Shown here one piece after another: positions 7,575 to 17,696 of a stretch of 64,000 nucleotides of DNA (its first letter is position 1; every line of letters begins with the position of its first letter). The translations under genes and the position numbers were made by a program. Origin of the DNA: Vibrio brasiliensis LMG 20546 (lineage in GTDB: Bacteria > Pseudomonadota > Gammaproteobacteria > Enterobacterales > Vibrionaceae); NCBI RefSeq assembly GCF_000189255.1, contig NZ_AEVS01000090.1, forward strand, positions 1-64,000, in the 5' to 3' direction. A model generated the notes under the pieces. That model was not told where the DNA came from. It worked only from the letters and a program-made list of their open reading frames with translations, and searched no databases.

Positions 7575-8606
7575 TTATTCCCAATCAAGGATAACTTTAC
7601 CTGACATGCCACTACGCATTACGTCAAAGCCTTGTTGGAAGTCATCAATCTTGTAATGGTGAGTGATGATTGGCGTTAGATCCAGACCAGATTGAATCAA
7701 TGAAGCCATCTTGTACCATGTTTCGAACATTTCACGTCCGTAGATACCCTTGATCACAAGGCCTTTAAAGATAACCTGATTCCAGTCAATACCCATATCT
7801 GATGGTGGAATACCTAGTAGAGCAATACGACCACCGTGGTTCATTGTCGTTAGCATTGAGTTAAATGCTGAAGGTACACCTGACATCTCAAGACCAACAT
7901 CGAAGCCTTCTGTCATGCCAAGCTCAGCCATCACGTCTTCAAGCTTCTGCTCTGCTACGTTGACTGCGCGAGTCACGCCCATCTTACGAGCCAGATCTAG
8001 TCGGTATTCGTTGACGTCAGTAATCACAACGTGACGAGCACCAACGTGTTTAGCCACAGCTGCTGCCATGATACCGATTGGACCTGCGCCCGTGATCAGT
8101 ACATCTTCACCCACTAGGTCGAAAGATAGCGCTGTGTGTACCGCGTTACCAAACGGGTCAAAAATAGACGCTAGATCATCAGAGATTTCCGCTGGAATTT
8201 TGAATGCGTTGAATGCTGGAATCACCAGGTATTCAGAGAACGCACCAGTACGGTTAACACCAACACCTGTTGTGTTACGACACAGGTGAGTACGGCCGCC
8301 GCGACAGTTACGACAGTGGCCACACGTGATATGGCCTTCGCCCGATACACGGTCACCGATTTCAAAACCACGCACTTCTTGGCCAATACCAACCACTTCA
8401 CCCACGTACTCGTGGCCAACAACCATAGGAACAGGAATTGTCTTCTGTGACCATTCATCCCAGTTGTAGATATGAACATCAGTACCACAAATCGCGGTTT
8501 TCTTAATTTTAATCAGGATGTCGTTGTGACCAAGCTCAGGCTTGTCTACTTCAGTCATCCAAATGCCTTCTTCAGGCTTTAATTTTGATAGTGCTTTGAT
8601 TTTCAT
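7575..8606 (-). CDS. tdh: L-threonine 3-dehydrogenase
   Basis: 343 residues, full family length. It oxidises L-threonine with NAD+ to 2-amino-3-ketobutyrate, the substrate of Kbl encoded just upstream. The zinc-type alcohol dehydrogenase fold is clear: catalytic zinc ligands C40 ([15 protein letters not shown]) and H65-E66 (VGHEYVG), structural zinc cysteines C95, C98, C101 and C109, and a nucleotide-binding [15 protein letters not shown] segment at ~173. Its ATG overlaps the kbl stop (TAATG), so the two are translationally coupled, with GGAG in the end of kbl as ribosome site. A second copy of its last 93 bases is found at 5908-6000. Confidence 0.97.
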   Translation of the reverse strand: MKIKALSKLKPEEGIWMTEVDKPELGHNDILIKIKKTAICGTDVHIYNWDEWSQKTIPVPMVVGHEYVGEVVGIGQEVRGFEIGDRVSGEGHITCGHCRNCRGGRTHLCRNTTGVGVNRTGAFSEYLVIPAFNAFKIPAEISDDLASIFDPFGNAVHTALSFDLVGEDVLITGAGPIGIMAAAVAKHVGARHVVITDVNEYRLDLARKMGVTRAVNVAEQKLEDVMAELGMTEGFDVGLEMSGVPSAFNSMLTTMNHGGRIALLGIPPSDMGIDWNQVIFKGLVIKGIYGREMFETWYKMASLIQSGLDLTPIITHHYKIDDFQQGFDVMRSGMSGKVILDWE

Positions 8607-9802
8607 TACTTAATGATCTCCATGTCACGACCCACTTCGATAAATGCATCGATAGCGCGATCTAGCTGCTCACGGGAATGTGCAGCTGACATTTGTGTAC
8701 GAATTCGTGCCTGACCTTTTGGAACGACAGGGAAAGAGAAACCGATAACGTAGATGCCTTTTTCAAGAGCGCGCTCAGCAAACTCAGCCGCTACTTTTGC
8801 ATCACCCAGCATGATTGGAATGATCGCGTGGTCAGCTCCGCCCATAGTGAAGCCAGCCGCTTCCATACGTGTACGGAAATGTGCCGCGTTTTCCCATAGA
8901 CGGTCGCGCAGATCACCGCTCTCTTCAAGCAGGTCAAGAACACGAATTGAAGCATTAACGATCGCTGGCGCAACTGAGTTAGAGAATAGGTATGGACGCG
9001 AGCGCTGACGTAACCAGTCGATCACTTCTGCTTTACCTGAAGTGTAACCGCCTGAAGCGCCACCCATCGCTTTACCCAGGGTACCTGTGATTAGGTCGAT
9101 ACGGTCTACAACATCGTGGTATTCGTGAGTACCTGCACCTGTTTTGCCCATGAAGCCGACAGCGTGTGAATCATCAACCATAGTAAGTGCGCCGTACTTG
9201 TCAGCAAGGTCACAAATTGCTGGAAGGTTAGCGACGACGCCGTCCATTGAGAATACGCCGTCAGTAACAATCAGGATGTTGCGAGCACCGGCTTCTTTTG
9301 CCGCAATAAGTTGCTGCTCTAGCTCTTCCATGTTGTTATTTGAGTAACGGAAACGCATCGCTTTACACAGACGAACACCGTCAATGATTGAAGCGTGGTT
9401 TAGTGCATCAGAAATGATCGCATCTTCTTTACCAAGAATAGTTTCAAACAGGCCGGCGTTAGCATCGAAACAAGATGTGTAAAGGATAGTGTCTTCTTTA
9501 CCCAAGAACTTAGATAGTTTTTGTTCTAGTTCTTTATGGATGTCTTGAGTACCACAGATAAAACGAACAGATGCCATACCAAAACCGTGTACATCCATGC
9601 CCTCTTTACCCGCTTCAATAAGAGCTGGGTGGTTAGCAAGACCAAGGTAGTTGTTCGCACAGAAGTTAAGCACTTCTTCGCCCGTAGAGATTTTTACTTG
9701 AGCTTGCTGTTGAGAAGTGATGACACGCTCTGATTTGTAAAGACCTTCAGCCTTTACTTCTTCAAGTTGTTGTTGGATCTGTTGGTAGAATGCAGAAGAC
9801 AT
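8606..9802 (-). CDS. kbl: Glycine C-acetyltransferase (2-amino-3-ketobutyrate CoA ligase)
   Basis: 398 residues, the same length as E. coli Kbl. This pyridoxal-phosphate enzyme cleaves 2-amino-3-ketobutyrate with CoA to glycine and acetyl-CoA, completing threonine breakdown begun by Tdh. The PLP lysine is K244 in [16 protein letters not shown], and the cofactor-binding [14 protein letters not shown] lies at ~209. The start has a strong ribosome site (AGGAAGGA, nine bases upstream). First gene of the kbl-tdh operon, divergent from a LysR regulator. Confidence 0.97.
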   Translation of the reverse strand: MSSAFYQQIQQQLEEVKAEGLYKSERVITSQQQAQVKISTGEEVLNFCANNYLGLANHPALIEAGKEGMDVHGFGMASVRFICGTQDIHKELEQKLSKFLGKEDTILYTSCFDANAGLFETILGKEDAIISDALNHASIIDGVRLCKAMRFRYSNNNMEELEQQLIAAKEAGARNILIVTDGVFSMDGVVANLPAICDLADKYGALTMVDDSHAVGFMGKTGAGTHEYHDVVDRIDLITGTLGKAMGGASGGYTSGKAEVIDWLRQRSRPYLFSNSVAPAIVNASIRVLDLLEESGDLRDRLWENAAHFRTRMEAAGFTMGGADHAIIPIMLGDAKVAAEFAERALEKGIYVIGFSFPVVPKGQARIRTQMSAAHSREQLDRAIDAFIEVGRDMEIIK

Positions 9803-10036
9803 TTCAAATTCCTTCCTAGTTATTATGGTAGTAAGCTTTTCGCTTATCGATTGTCTTCAGCTTAGAGCTAAAGACTAAAATCTGTTGTCTTAAGTGTAAT
9901 TCAAGCACGTAAATTCCATTATCCCGTCGGGCGGAAAAACATTATTGAATCTGAGGCACAAATCATCCGCTTTAATGATGACTGAGCCGAAAAATGCAGC
10001 TAGACTTGCTACCAACTGCCACCCAACTATCCCGTT

Positions 10037-10954
10037 ATGAAAAACACCAAACTGATCGCTCTGTTACCGGACTTAGCCAGCTTTATCCTTATCGTCGATG
10101 AAGGAAGTTTTACTGCAGCGGCAAAACTACTCGATGTTACTCCTTCGGCCTTGAGTAAGTTAGTTACCCGCCTCGAATCATCGCTGTCGGTTAAGTTATT
10201 TGAGCGAACCACGCGTAAACTGATCATCACCCGAGCAGGACAACAGGTTTATGATCAGGCGATGGTCATGGTGAATGCAGCCAAACAGGCAGTAGAGATC
10301 TCTACCTCTGATCACCAAGAGATGACTGGTGCTCTGACAGTGGCTGCCCCAGAAGCTTTCCTTAATTCAGTGCTTCAGCCTCATGTTGTTCCTTTCCTTA
10401 AGAAGTACCCCGAGATTCAACTTAAGTTACGCGCGGCAGATGGTGAAATCGACCTGATCCGGGACGGGATTGATGTCGCGTTTAAACTGACCGATAAACC
10501 CGATGAGAACCTGGTATTACGTGAGGTTAGCAAAACCAATCTGGTACTGTGCGCAAGTCCGGAATATATTGAGCAACGCGGTATGCCCACCCACCCAACA
10601 CAGCTTGAACAACATGACTGTTTGTATCTTGCTGAGACAGACCGCGACCATATTTGGGACTTTTTTAAAGAAGACGAATACCACTCGGTGCCAGTAAGTG
10701 GTCGGTACGCGGTCAACCATTCACAGATGCGTTTAACCGGGGTCAAAAATGCTCTCGGTATCGGAATTTTTCATGACTTCGTTATTGCCGACGCTATCGC
10801 CGCTAAACACGTTGTTCCGGTACTTCCTGACTGGACGATCAAGAGTAACTATCACGGTGCAATTGCAATGCAATACCCGCAAACTAAATACATGCCTGCG
10901 CGTCTGCGTGGCTTCATCGACTATATGACAGAGCAGCTTAGCCACCTCAAATAA
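10037..10954 (+). CDS. LysR family transcriptional regulator
   Basis: 305 residues. The N-terminal winged helix-turn-helix is typical: FILIVDEGSFTAAAKLLDVT then SALSKLVTRLESSLSVKLFERTTR (residues ~15-55), followed by a periplasmic-binding-like effector domain from ~90. It is transcribed away from kbl-tdh across a 234-base gap, the usual arrangement for a LysR protein controlling its neighbour, so regulation of threonine catabolism is possible but not shown. The effector is unknown. The downstream hairpin is shared with the PepSY gene. Confidence 0.9.
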   Translation: MKNTKLIALLPDLASFILIVDEGSFTAAAKLLDVTPSALSKLVTRLESSLSVKLFERTTRKLIITRAGQQVYDQAMVMVNAAKQAVEISTSDHQEMTGALTVAAPEAFLNSVLQPHVVPFLKKYPEIQLKLRAADGEIDLIRDGIDVAFKLTDKPDENLVLREVSKTNLVLCASPEYIEQRGMPTHPTQLEQHDCLYLAETDRDHIWDFFKEDEYHSVPVSGRYAVNHSQMRLTGVKNALGIGIFHDFVIADAIAAKHVVPVLPDWTIKSNYHGAIAMQYPQTKYMPARLRGFIDYMTEQLSHLK

Positions 10955-10978
10955 AAAAGCCCCGGGAAAATCCGGGGC
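10953..10978 (-). terminator. Terminator between LysR and PepSY genes
   Basis: Stem GCCCCGG/CCGGGGC with a short AT loop. A run of six T follows on the minus strand, so it best serves the PepSY gene. On the plus strand it forms the hairpin just after the LysR stop but lacks a U-run there. Confidence 0.8.
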
Positions 10979-10999
10979 AATACATTCAGCTTATTTAGA

Positions 11000-12466
11000 T
11001 TAAGACGCTAAATACTCGCGTAGTTTGGTGCTTCTGGCGACGACCAGTGCGTCAAACACTAGTGTAGCGACAATCGCAGCGCCAGCCAGAGGGAAGCATA
11101 GACTGATCACGACGACAGAAACTAAACCGAGTTTCCAGATCCCGTCCTGCTCAAAACGAGCGGGTACACCAAGCTTATTCTGTTTGCTAGGACGGCGCAG
11201 CCACCACATCATGGCTCCGGTAATCGAAATTACAATAAATGCAATACAGAACAATAGGTTAAGCACTTTATTGACGACACTAAGGTCGCCCTGATGAAGG
11301 GATACGCCAGCCGCCATCAACTTCGCGATCACGCTATAATCCTGCCAGGTCACGTCTACTAATACCTCACCACTATATTGATCAATGTGAGTGGTTCTGT
11401 CCTCTCTTGGATCCGTAACATCACCCGCCATTGAGTTCGCAGCAATGGTATAAACACCAGTTTCAGACTGAGGTAAAAAGACCTTAAAGCGTGTAAATCC
11501 AAGTCGCTCCGCTTGTGCAATGACATTATCAATAGCCACAGACTGACTGGAATCATACCCCTGTACATGATGCTCGTGGCTACCACCATGATGACCAGTG
11601 GACTGCGGCACTGCAGCCTGCTCCAGATTCCATGGCATCTCTTCTTCACTGCCGTGATTTAAGCTAGCATGAGTTTGCGTAGATTGAGGCTTATCTCCCC
11701 ATGTGTAGTACGTTGGAAAAGTATTCCACCCCTGAACCATTTTGGCGCCCCAGACTCCCGCCCATGCCAGACCAGAAAGAAGAAACAGCAGCAACACAAC
11801 CGATAGTAATCCACCAAGGTTGGCGTGGAGGTCGCGCATCACAATGCGGCTACCGCTAGCAAATCTTACTGTTAAAAACCCGGCTTTCGCTGCATTGTCC
11901 GTTGGTAACCACATATAGATCCCAGAGATCAATAACAGAATACCCAGACTGGCTGAAACTTCTATCAGGTAATCACCCCATTGACCAATCAATAAGGTTC
12001 CATGAATATCGTTCGCCAGTTGATACCAACTATTACTGCGGTCAATTTCCCCCAGCACCAAGGCGCGATAGGGGTCAACCGTTACCAGAACAGACTCGCC
12101 GTCAGCCATTCGAACGTTGAATCGATTGGCACTTGAAGGATCTGCAGCGGAGACAAACTGGGTGATAGTTGCGTCTGGATACTTAGCCTGGACTGCTTGC
12201 ATTTGTTGCTCTACAGAATGAGTAGCACCATTGGGAATAACGCTAATAATATCGCTATAGCGAAGCTGTTCTATTTCGTCGTCAAACAGCATCACAATGC
12301 CAGTAAGACTGAGCATTAACATAAAAGGGATAACGAATAGACCAGCATAAAAGTGCCAACGCCATGCGAGAAAATAGCGCGCTTTAGCGTTTTTACTCGC
12401 AATAACTTGCTGATTAGATGAATAAGTGTGTTGATTCGCTTGAGTCTGTGATTGACTACCCAGCAT
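11000..12466 (-). CDS. PepSY-associated transmembrane protein
   Basis: About 488 residues if started at ATG 12466 (AAGGAAAATGTA upstream); an earlier in-frame start at 12532 adds an unlikely polar leader. It has the PepSY_TM layout: a first membrane helix after a WRWHFYAGLFVIPFMLMLS motif, a periplasmic PepSY domain, further helices (GILLLISGIYMWLP, LSVVLLLFLLSGLAWAGVWG, AFIVISITGAMMWWLRRPS) and a final hydrophobic pair. Conserved histidines (RWHFYAG, MRDLHANLGG, VSLHQGDL) are consistent with haem or metal binding, as in siderophore-reductase-like members. A histidine-rich loop (GHHGGSHEHHV) may bind metal. It follows a small DUF2946-like gene, which supports a role in metal or copper handling. 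Confidence 0.85.
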   Translation of the reverse strand: MLGSQSQTQANQHTYSSNQQVIASKNAKARYFLAWRWHFYAGLFVIPFMLMLSLTGIVMLFDDEIEQLRYSDIISVIPNGATHSVEQQMQAVQAKYPDATITQFVSAADPSSANRFNVRMADGESVLVTVDPYRALVLGEIDRSNSWYQLANDIHGTLLIGQWGDYLIEVSASLGILLLISGIYMWLPTDNAAKAGFLTVRFASGSRIVMRDLHANLGGLLSVVLLLFLLSGLAWAGVWGAKMVQGWNTFPTYYTWGDKPQSTQTHASLNHGSEEEMPWNLEQAAVPQSTGHHGGSHEHHVQGYDSSQSVAIDNVIAQAERLGFTRFKVFLPQSETGVYTIAANSMAGDVTDPREDRTTHIDQYSGEVLVDVTWQDYSVIAKLMAAGVSLHQGDLSVVNKVLNLLFCIAFIVISITGAMMWWLRRPSKQNKLGVPARFEQDGIWKLGLVSVVVISLCFPLAGAAIVATLVFDALVVARSTKLREYLAS

Positions 12467-12563
12467 TACATTTTCCTTTTTTGGGCGCACAGCATTACAC
12501 CCCGAATCACTTCGAGGTTGAGCGCTGAGCATTAACTTTACTTAGTGGCAAATTGCCTAATTG

Positions 12564-12938
12564 TTATGTGATAGAGATAAAGTTGGAAAAAGGAATCATT
12601 GGTGGCGCGCGAGGGATAGCGAGCTGAAAACGTTCACTTAGAGCCAAATAAGTGTACGAATCAATATCCGCTAAAGTCGTTCTGCGTGCGTGTTGGGGTG
12701 TTGGAAGAGAATCCTGGTGAAAACTGGAAAAGTGACTGAATGGACATGGCTTACTATGTTGAGTCTCTGCCGTGCCCTCTTCGACCTGAACCAGCTCGAA
12801 ACCGTTGATGGTACAGAGTGTTGCCCATACACCAGCACTGGCGCCATGGGCGTTTATTACAGGCATCAGAGTCACAAGCACCCAGCTAAGGGCACTTGCA
12901 AATAACATGCTTCGCTTGAAGTTAGACGCTCTGTTCAT
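12564..12938 (-). CDS. Small secreted DUF2946-like protein
   Basis: About 124 residues from ATG 12938; ATG/GTG starts four codons upstream are possible. An N-terminal hydrophobic helix (SMLFASALSWVLVTLMPVIN) is followed by AHGASAGVWATLCTING and an HSKPCPFSHF segment, the Cys/His arrangement typical of DUF2946 proteins found beside metal transport and TonB-linked genes. The family assignment is by general appearance. It precedes the PepSY gene on the same strand with a ~98-base gap, so they may be co-transcribed. Confidence 0.6.
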   Translation of the reverse strand: MNRASNFKRSMLFASALSWVLVTLMPVINAHGASAGVWATLCTINGFELVQVEEGTAETQHSKPCPFSHFSSFHQDSLPTPQHARRTTLADIDSYTYLALSERFQLAIPRAPPMIPFSNFISIT

Positions 12939-13060
12939 TGGCACTCTCAATTAATAGAGCGCAAATATATAACCTTCTGCTAACAAACTCAGTAACCTGC
13001 GGTAAAAAACCTAACATCGATCATGGTTTTTTAGCATGGCTAGTGCGGCATTAAGAGAAG

Positions 13061-13444
13061 TTAGCCGAACAGCTTGCTCCAGATACTCGGGTTACGTTTA
13101 TCGTGGTACTCAACGCGCAGATCATCCACCAGCTTCAGTTCAGCTTTGGCGGCTTCTAAATTACCTGCTTCGAGCTTTGCTTCAACAGAATCTAACGCGA
13201 CAGATAGCTTATTGAAGCCTTCCAGATAAAGGTCGGTTTTCTCTGGTGGGTATTCACCCTGTTTCGATTGTTCAATCAACTCAGACAAGTTAGCAACCGC
13301 TGATTGCATCTGAGTAATCTCTTCTGCCTGAGCGGCCTGTTTGAATTCGACTTTCATCTGTTTCATGGTCGCTTTCAAATCGAAGTCACTGGCAAATGCT
13401 TGAGCTGACATTGCTAACGCTAATAGTGGAAAGAGTTTTTTCAT
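13061..13444 (-). CDS. cybC: Periplasmic cytochrome b562
   Basis: 127-residue precursor with a signal peptide (MKKLFPLLALAMSAQAFA) giving a ~109-residue mature four-helix bundle. Aligning to E. coli cytochrome b562, the haem iron ligands fall at M27 (ATMKQM) and H114 (RVEYHDKR). The arginine four residues before the histidine, which in c-type relatives carries the linkage site, is kept as R110. No CxxCH motif is present, so haem is expected to be non-covalent. A short tail (NPSIWSKLFG) extends past the usual end. It is a soluble periplasmic electron carrier of unclear partner. Monocistronic. Confidence 0.85.
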   Translation of the reverse strand: MKKLFPLLALAMSAQAFASDFDLKATMKQMKVEFKQAAQAEEITQMQSAVANLSELIEQSKQGEYPPEKTDLYLEGFNKLSVALDSVEAKLEAGNLEAAKAELKLVDDLRVEYHDKRNPSIWSKLFG

Positions 13445-13524
13445 TGTATTTATTCTTCATATGGAAAAGGAGAACAGAGTGTACTGAATAAACTCAGTAC
13501 ACTTGAGGTTAAATTTGTATCAAC

Positions 13525-14268
13525 TTATAACGGTTGAAACTCTGCTATTGGCTCGCGCCCACGCAGAGCCAAAAATGCTAAGAACTGCTCGACTGAATGA
13601 GTGATAACCTGCTGACTGTCAACACCAGCATTCGTTAAAAGGTCTGCCACCAAATCTAAGCGACCTACATCCTGACAGAAATGCGCATCACTCCCTGTCG
13701 TAAAGTAGACACCTATCTCTTTACCTAATGCAACAATCTCACAGCAACGCTCAACACTCCCTACCCTGCTATTGCCACGCAGTGTCGTATTGTTGATCTC
13801 TATCGCTACGTTATGTTGCTTGGCACACTCGAGGACGCGCTTAAAATCGAAGTCGAAATTAGGATTGCCAAGATGACCAAGTGCATCCACATTACCACTC
13901 TGGATAGTGTTAATCAGCGCTTGGGTGTGAGCGGCTTTGTCGCTTGGTCTGAAGACGGGTTCGTGAAAGCTGGCGATAATCCAATCGAGATTCTTGTACG
14001 AGGTCGGGTGAACATCCACCTCGCCTTCGACATTGAGAATGTTAGCTTCCACACCACGGACAATCGCAACGCCCTCGATAAAGCGAGGTAACACACGTTG
14101 ATTGGAGAAAAACCAATAATGAGGTGCTCCCGGCATAGACTCTGCGTGATCGGTAGTGCAGAACATTTCTAGACCATTTTCCTTCGCCAGACGCGCATTC
14201 TCGATAAGGGTGCTATACGCATGCCCGCTCGCATACGTGTGAGTGTGGGTATCAATAACCAATTTCAT
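13525..14268 (-). CDS. PHP-domain phosphatase, YcdX family
   Basis: 247 residues, matching the YcdX family length. The trinuclear zinc site of the PHP fold is visible: [14 protein letters not shown] (residues ~6-19), [10 protein letters not shown] at ~39, GVEANI at ~72, ASFHEPVF at ~101, GHLGNP at ~131 and GSDAHF at ~192. Family members hydrolyse phosphoesters, and E. coli YcdX has been linked to swarming motility. The substrate here is unknown. It is divergent from the HD-GYP gene with a 183-base gap. Confidence 0.9.
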   Translation of the reverse strand: MKLVIDTHTHTYASGHAYSTLIENARLAKENGLEMFCTTDHAESMPGAPHYWFFSNQRVLPRFIEGVAIVRGVEANILNVEGEVDVHPTSYKNLDWIIASFHEPVFRPSDKAAHTQALINTIQSGNVDALGHLGNPNFDFDFKRVLECAKQHNVAIEINNTTLRGNSRVGSVERCCEIVALGKEIGVYFTTGSDAHFCQDVGRLDLVADLLTNAGVDSQQVITHSVEQFLAFLALRGREPIAEFQPL

Positions 14269-14451
14269 AATTAACAGCTGCTCGCGACCATTTTAACCTG
14301 TGCAAGAGCCTATCAATTTCGCTGCGTTGAAGTCCACTTAAACTCATATCAAATCCTTTCCGGTAGTAATAAAAGCATCAATACCAAGAGGTTTTTTTGC
14401 ATGTTCCTCAGTTTGTTCAATACTTAGTATGTACTTGTAACCGGACAGATT

Positions 14452-17328
14452 ATGAGAAAGCGTCGCTACTCCCTTAGTATTCATATCACTACTCTGTTTC
14501 TGATCCTCACGACACTGGTGGGGTCGGTTCTTATTGCCATAAGTTACCGTCACGCTCAGGAACTGCTGACAGGGAGCGCTAAAGAGCTAAGTCGCGAGCA
14601 TAGTCGGGAACTGGAATCGACGTTCCAGGTCAGAGCAGGTCCGATTCTCACTACCCTTGATTTTATGTCGATGAGCGAAGAGATTGACGATCACCGCTCG
14701 CCAGAAAAACATCGACGTTTTCTCTCCTCTCTTAAACTCATTTTCCAGCGCAACCCAGGCGTTGTGGCACTCTATTATGCCAATGAATCGGGCGATATGA
14801 CCTTGATACGAGCATTACGAACCAATGCAGATCGAGAGCGTTTTGACGCACCAAAGAAAGCCGCATTGATGATCAATAGCACTCAGGCTGCTGGCCTGAA
14901 TCGATTTGTCTTTCTCGATGGTAGCTTCCGTCAGGTTGGTAAGCGACAAAGTAAAGATAATCAGTTTGATCCCCGTGTAAGACCCTGGTTCTCAGGGGCT
15001 GATTTGGATGGAGAAATACGCCTCACTGAGCCATATTTTTTTTACTTTTTGAAAACCACCGGAGTGACACTCTCACGTCGTTCTCCTGATGGTCGCAGTG
15101 TTGTGGGGGCTGATTTCACCCTAACGTCATTATCTGAGCAAATCGCCCAAATGGGACAGTCACCAAATACTCAACTAGTCCTGTTCGACAATCAGTTTAA
15201 TGTGCTAGCTCACCACAATGTGGATCTGCTCCTCAGTGACGAGCAACAACCTAGTACCGACTCACTCAATAACAGCGTGTTCAGGACTGTAATTAACCGC
15301 AGCTCAAGCCAAATCCTTTATGAAACCTTAGAGCATGGTAACCAGAACTGGTCAGTGACCTTAACGCCGGTCAGCCTCAATGATAAAACTCGATTGCTAC
15401 TCGCTGAAGCAACCCCTCAAGACGACTTACTCGCCTCATTGCTGTCGATGCGTGACAAACAGGTACGAGTCGCACTTGCGATGCTAATGATGAGTTTCGT
15501 CGTGGTCTGGTTGGTGGTACAGCGGCTCGCCAACCCTCTCCAGGCGCTGATGAGGCAAACCGACAATATCGCGCGCTTTGATTTCAAAAAGACCCGCTAC
15601 TCAAAAAGTGTTATCAAGGAAGTCGCTAACCTGACGCAGTCAATAGAGCTGATGGAGCATACTCTCTACGACCTGCTTCATCTGTTGCGTGATACCGCCA
15701 GTAATCAGGATTTCGCGGTCTTGGCCAAAACCATCGCCCATCAAAGTTTCTTAGTCACCCGGGCTGAAACCATCATGCTCTATATTCGTGATGAGAAAAG
15801 CAACCAACTTACTCCGTCAGCAACTCAAGCCATTATCCCATTTAAAATAGACATCAATCAGCTACTTGAATCGACTGCATGGGTTAGTACAGATTTGCTT
15901 AAAGGCGATATTGTTCACCTTAACCGCGATGACAATGCACTGGCTCCATATCGGGATATCATCTACAACTCGGATGTTTACCTCTTTCCGTTACACAATC
16001 GCACTAACCAGTTAATCGGTGTGTTACTGCTCGGCTATGAACGGGCAATCACGCCAGAGCAAGCTGACAAACACGCATTCCTCAAAGAGCTACTCAGCTT
16101 TGGCGCCATCGCAAAAGAAAACATCGACCGCATAGAGCAACAAAAAGAGATGCTTAATGCCTTCGTTGAGCTTATCGCATCAGCTATTGATACCAAATCA
16201 CCCTATACCGGTAGCCACTGTCAACGGGTACCAGCGCTCACTGAAATGTTGGTTAAAGCGACTGCAGATGACGACAGCTATTTTCCACTATTCTCCATGT
16301 CCAAGCAGCAATGGGAAGAACTGCACCTTGCCTCTTGGCTACATGATTGCGGCAAAGTCACCACACCCGAATATGTTATTGATAAAGCAACCAAACTAGA
16401 AACCATCTATGACCGTATTCATGAAGTTCGCATGCGCTTTGAACTCCTCAAGGCTCAAGCTGAAATCGACTACTGGAAGGGGATCAGTCAGGGTGGCAAC
16501 AAAGAACAGCTTAAAGAAGCGTTAAACCTTAAACATAAAGCCTTAGACGATGATTTTTATTTCGTTGCAGAGTGTAATATCGGCGGCGAGAGCATGAGTG
16601 AAGAAGCAATACACCGCCTCAACAGCATCAGCCAGTACACCTGGACCCGAACTTTAGACGATCAAGCCGGGGTTTCATGGATAGAGAAAGAACGTGCGGG
16701 TCAGAATCAACCGTTACCCGTTGAGGAGAAGTTACTTTGCGACAAACAAGTTCACCTGATCGAATGGCAGGAAGGTAGCAAGCCACAAGATTTCTGGCAA
16801 CAAGAGTTCGTTCTGGAACCTGGTGACTACAAATACAATCGCGGTGAGCTGTACAACCTTTCCATACAGCGCGGAACGCTCAACGATGAAGAGCGCTTTA
16901 TCATCAATGACCACATCATTCAGACCATAATGATGCTCGACAGGCTTCCCTACCCTGAACACCTCAAAAACATCCCTGAGATCGCCGGTGGTCACCATGA
17001 AAGAATGGATGGACGCGGTTATCCTAAAGGTTTGTTTGAAGAGCAACTCTCTATTCCAGCCCGTGTAATGGCGATAGCAGATGTGTTCGAAGCGTTAACG
17101 TCTAGTGACAGACCATATAAAAAAGCCAAAACACTGTGCGAATCGATAGAGATCATGACCGACATGGCAACCAGCGGCCATATTGATCCTAAGCTGTACC
17201 TTATCTTCCTCGAACAACAAATTGACCAGCGATACGCTGAGAGGTTCTTAGCACCAAGTCAATGTGGTGCAATCGATCGTGAAGCGCATATACGAACCGT
17301 TAAAACCTTCCTAAAATCTCATTTCTGA
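14452..17328 (+). CDS. HD-GYP cyclic-di-GMP phosphodiesterase with Cache, HAMP and GAF-like regions
   Basis: 958 residues. Domain order: an N-terminal membrane helix (HITTLFLILTTLVGSVLIAI, 10-29), a periplasmic double-Cache sensor (~35-330), a second helix (VRVALAMLMMSFVVVWLVVQ), a HAMP-like linker (~360-420), a GAF-like region (~420-560) and a C-terminal HD-GYP domain. HDCGK lies at ~631 and HHERMDGRGYP at ~846, so both catalytic signatures are intact. The spacing between them is ~215 residues, against roughly 65 in compact HD-GYP domains, so ~150 residues are inserted (about 660-800). It should hydrolyse c-di-GMP in response to a periplasmic ligand. Apparently monocistronic. Confidence 0.9.
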   Translation: MRKRRYSLSIHITTLFLILTTLVGSVLIAISYRHAQELLTGSAKELSREHSRELESTFQVRAGPILTTLDFMSMSEEIDDHRSPEKHRRFLSSLKLIFQRNPGVVALYYANESGDMTLIRALRTNADRERFDAPKKAALMINSTQAAGLNRFVFLDGSFRQVGKRQSKDNQFDPRVRPWFSGADLDGEIRLTEPYFFYFLKTTGVTLSRRSPDGRSVVGADFTLTSLSEQIAQMGQSPNTQLVLFDNQFNVLAHHNVDLLLSDEQQPSTDSLNNSVFRTVINRSSSQILYETLEHGNQNWSVTLTPVSLNDKTRLLLAEATPQDDLLASLLSMRDKQVRVALAMLMMSFVVVWLVVQRLANPLQALMRQTDNIARFDFKKTRYSKSVIKEVANLTQSIELMEHTLYDLLHLLRDTASNQDFAVLAKTIAHQSFLVTRAETIMLYIRDEKSNQLTPSATQAIIPFKIDINQLLESTAWVSTDLLKGDIVHLNRDDNALAPYRDIIYNSDVYLFPLHNRTNQLIGVLLLGYERAITPEQADKHAFLKELLSFGAIAKENIDRIEQQKEMLNAFVELIASAIDTKSPYTGSHCQRVPALTEMLVKATADDDSYFPLFSMSKQQWEELHLASWLHDCGKVTTPEYVIDKATKLETIYDRIHEVRMRFELLKAQAEIDYWKGISQGGNKEQLKEALNLKHKALDDDFYFVAECNIGGESMSEEAIHRLNSISQYTWTRTLDDQAGVSWIEKERAGQNQPLPVEEKLLCDKQVHLIEWQEGSKPQDFWQQEFVLEPGDYKYNRGELYNLSIQRGTLNDEERFIINDHIIQTIMMLDRLPYPEHLKNIPEIAGGHHERMDGRGYPKGLFEEQLSIPARVMAIADVFEALTSSDRPYKKAKTLCESIEIMTDMATSGHIDPKLYLIFLEQQIDQRYAERFLAPSQCGAIDREAHIRTVKTFLKSHF

Positions 17329-17696
17329 CCAGCCCCTTAATAAACGATTAAATTAGAGTAAATACGTAATTTTTATTGCAAAATGCAAAATTTCGTCCTG
17401 CCTATAATTTTCAACAAGTTAGGGTAACAATAAGTCAATATTTAATCGATTGCCCTCTCAAAGGTTGATGTATGTCAAAGAGTCATAGACAATACGCTGC
17501 CATCTGAACATTCAGCACCGTTTTTTGGCGTCAGCGTGAGCTGGCAGATTAAACAAGTGGCACGCTTTATATGGCTTTTGCCTATCAGTTTAATAGGCAG
17601 GACCGATTTTATAATTTGAGGTGTCGTTGATAGTGTTGGCTTACTTTAATGCCAGCCGACTAGGCACATGCTAACTACCTCGTTTCTAAGGGAAAG
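17329..17696 (+). promoter_or_regulatory. zwf upstream region with an inverted repeat
   Basis: 368 bases without a gene. A perfect inverted repeat TGCCTAT-CAGTTTA-ATAGGCA spans 17579-17599, about 100 bases before the zwf start. A TATAAT-like element follows at ~17611-17616. The repeat could be an operator or, if transcription starts upstream, a leader hairpin. A good ribosome site (AAGGGAAAG) precedes the zwf ATG. Confidence 0.45.
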
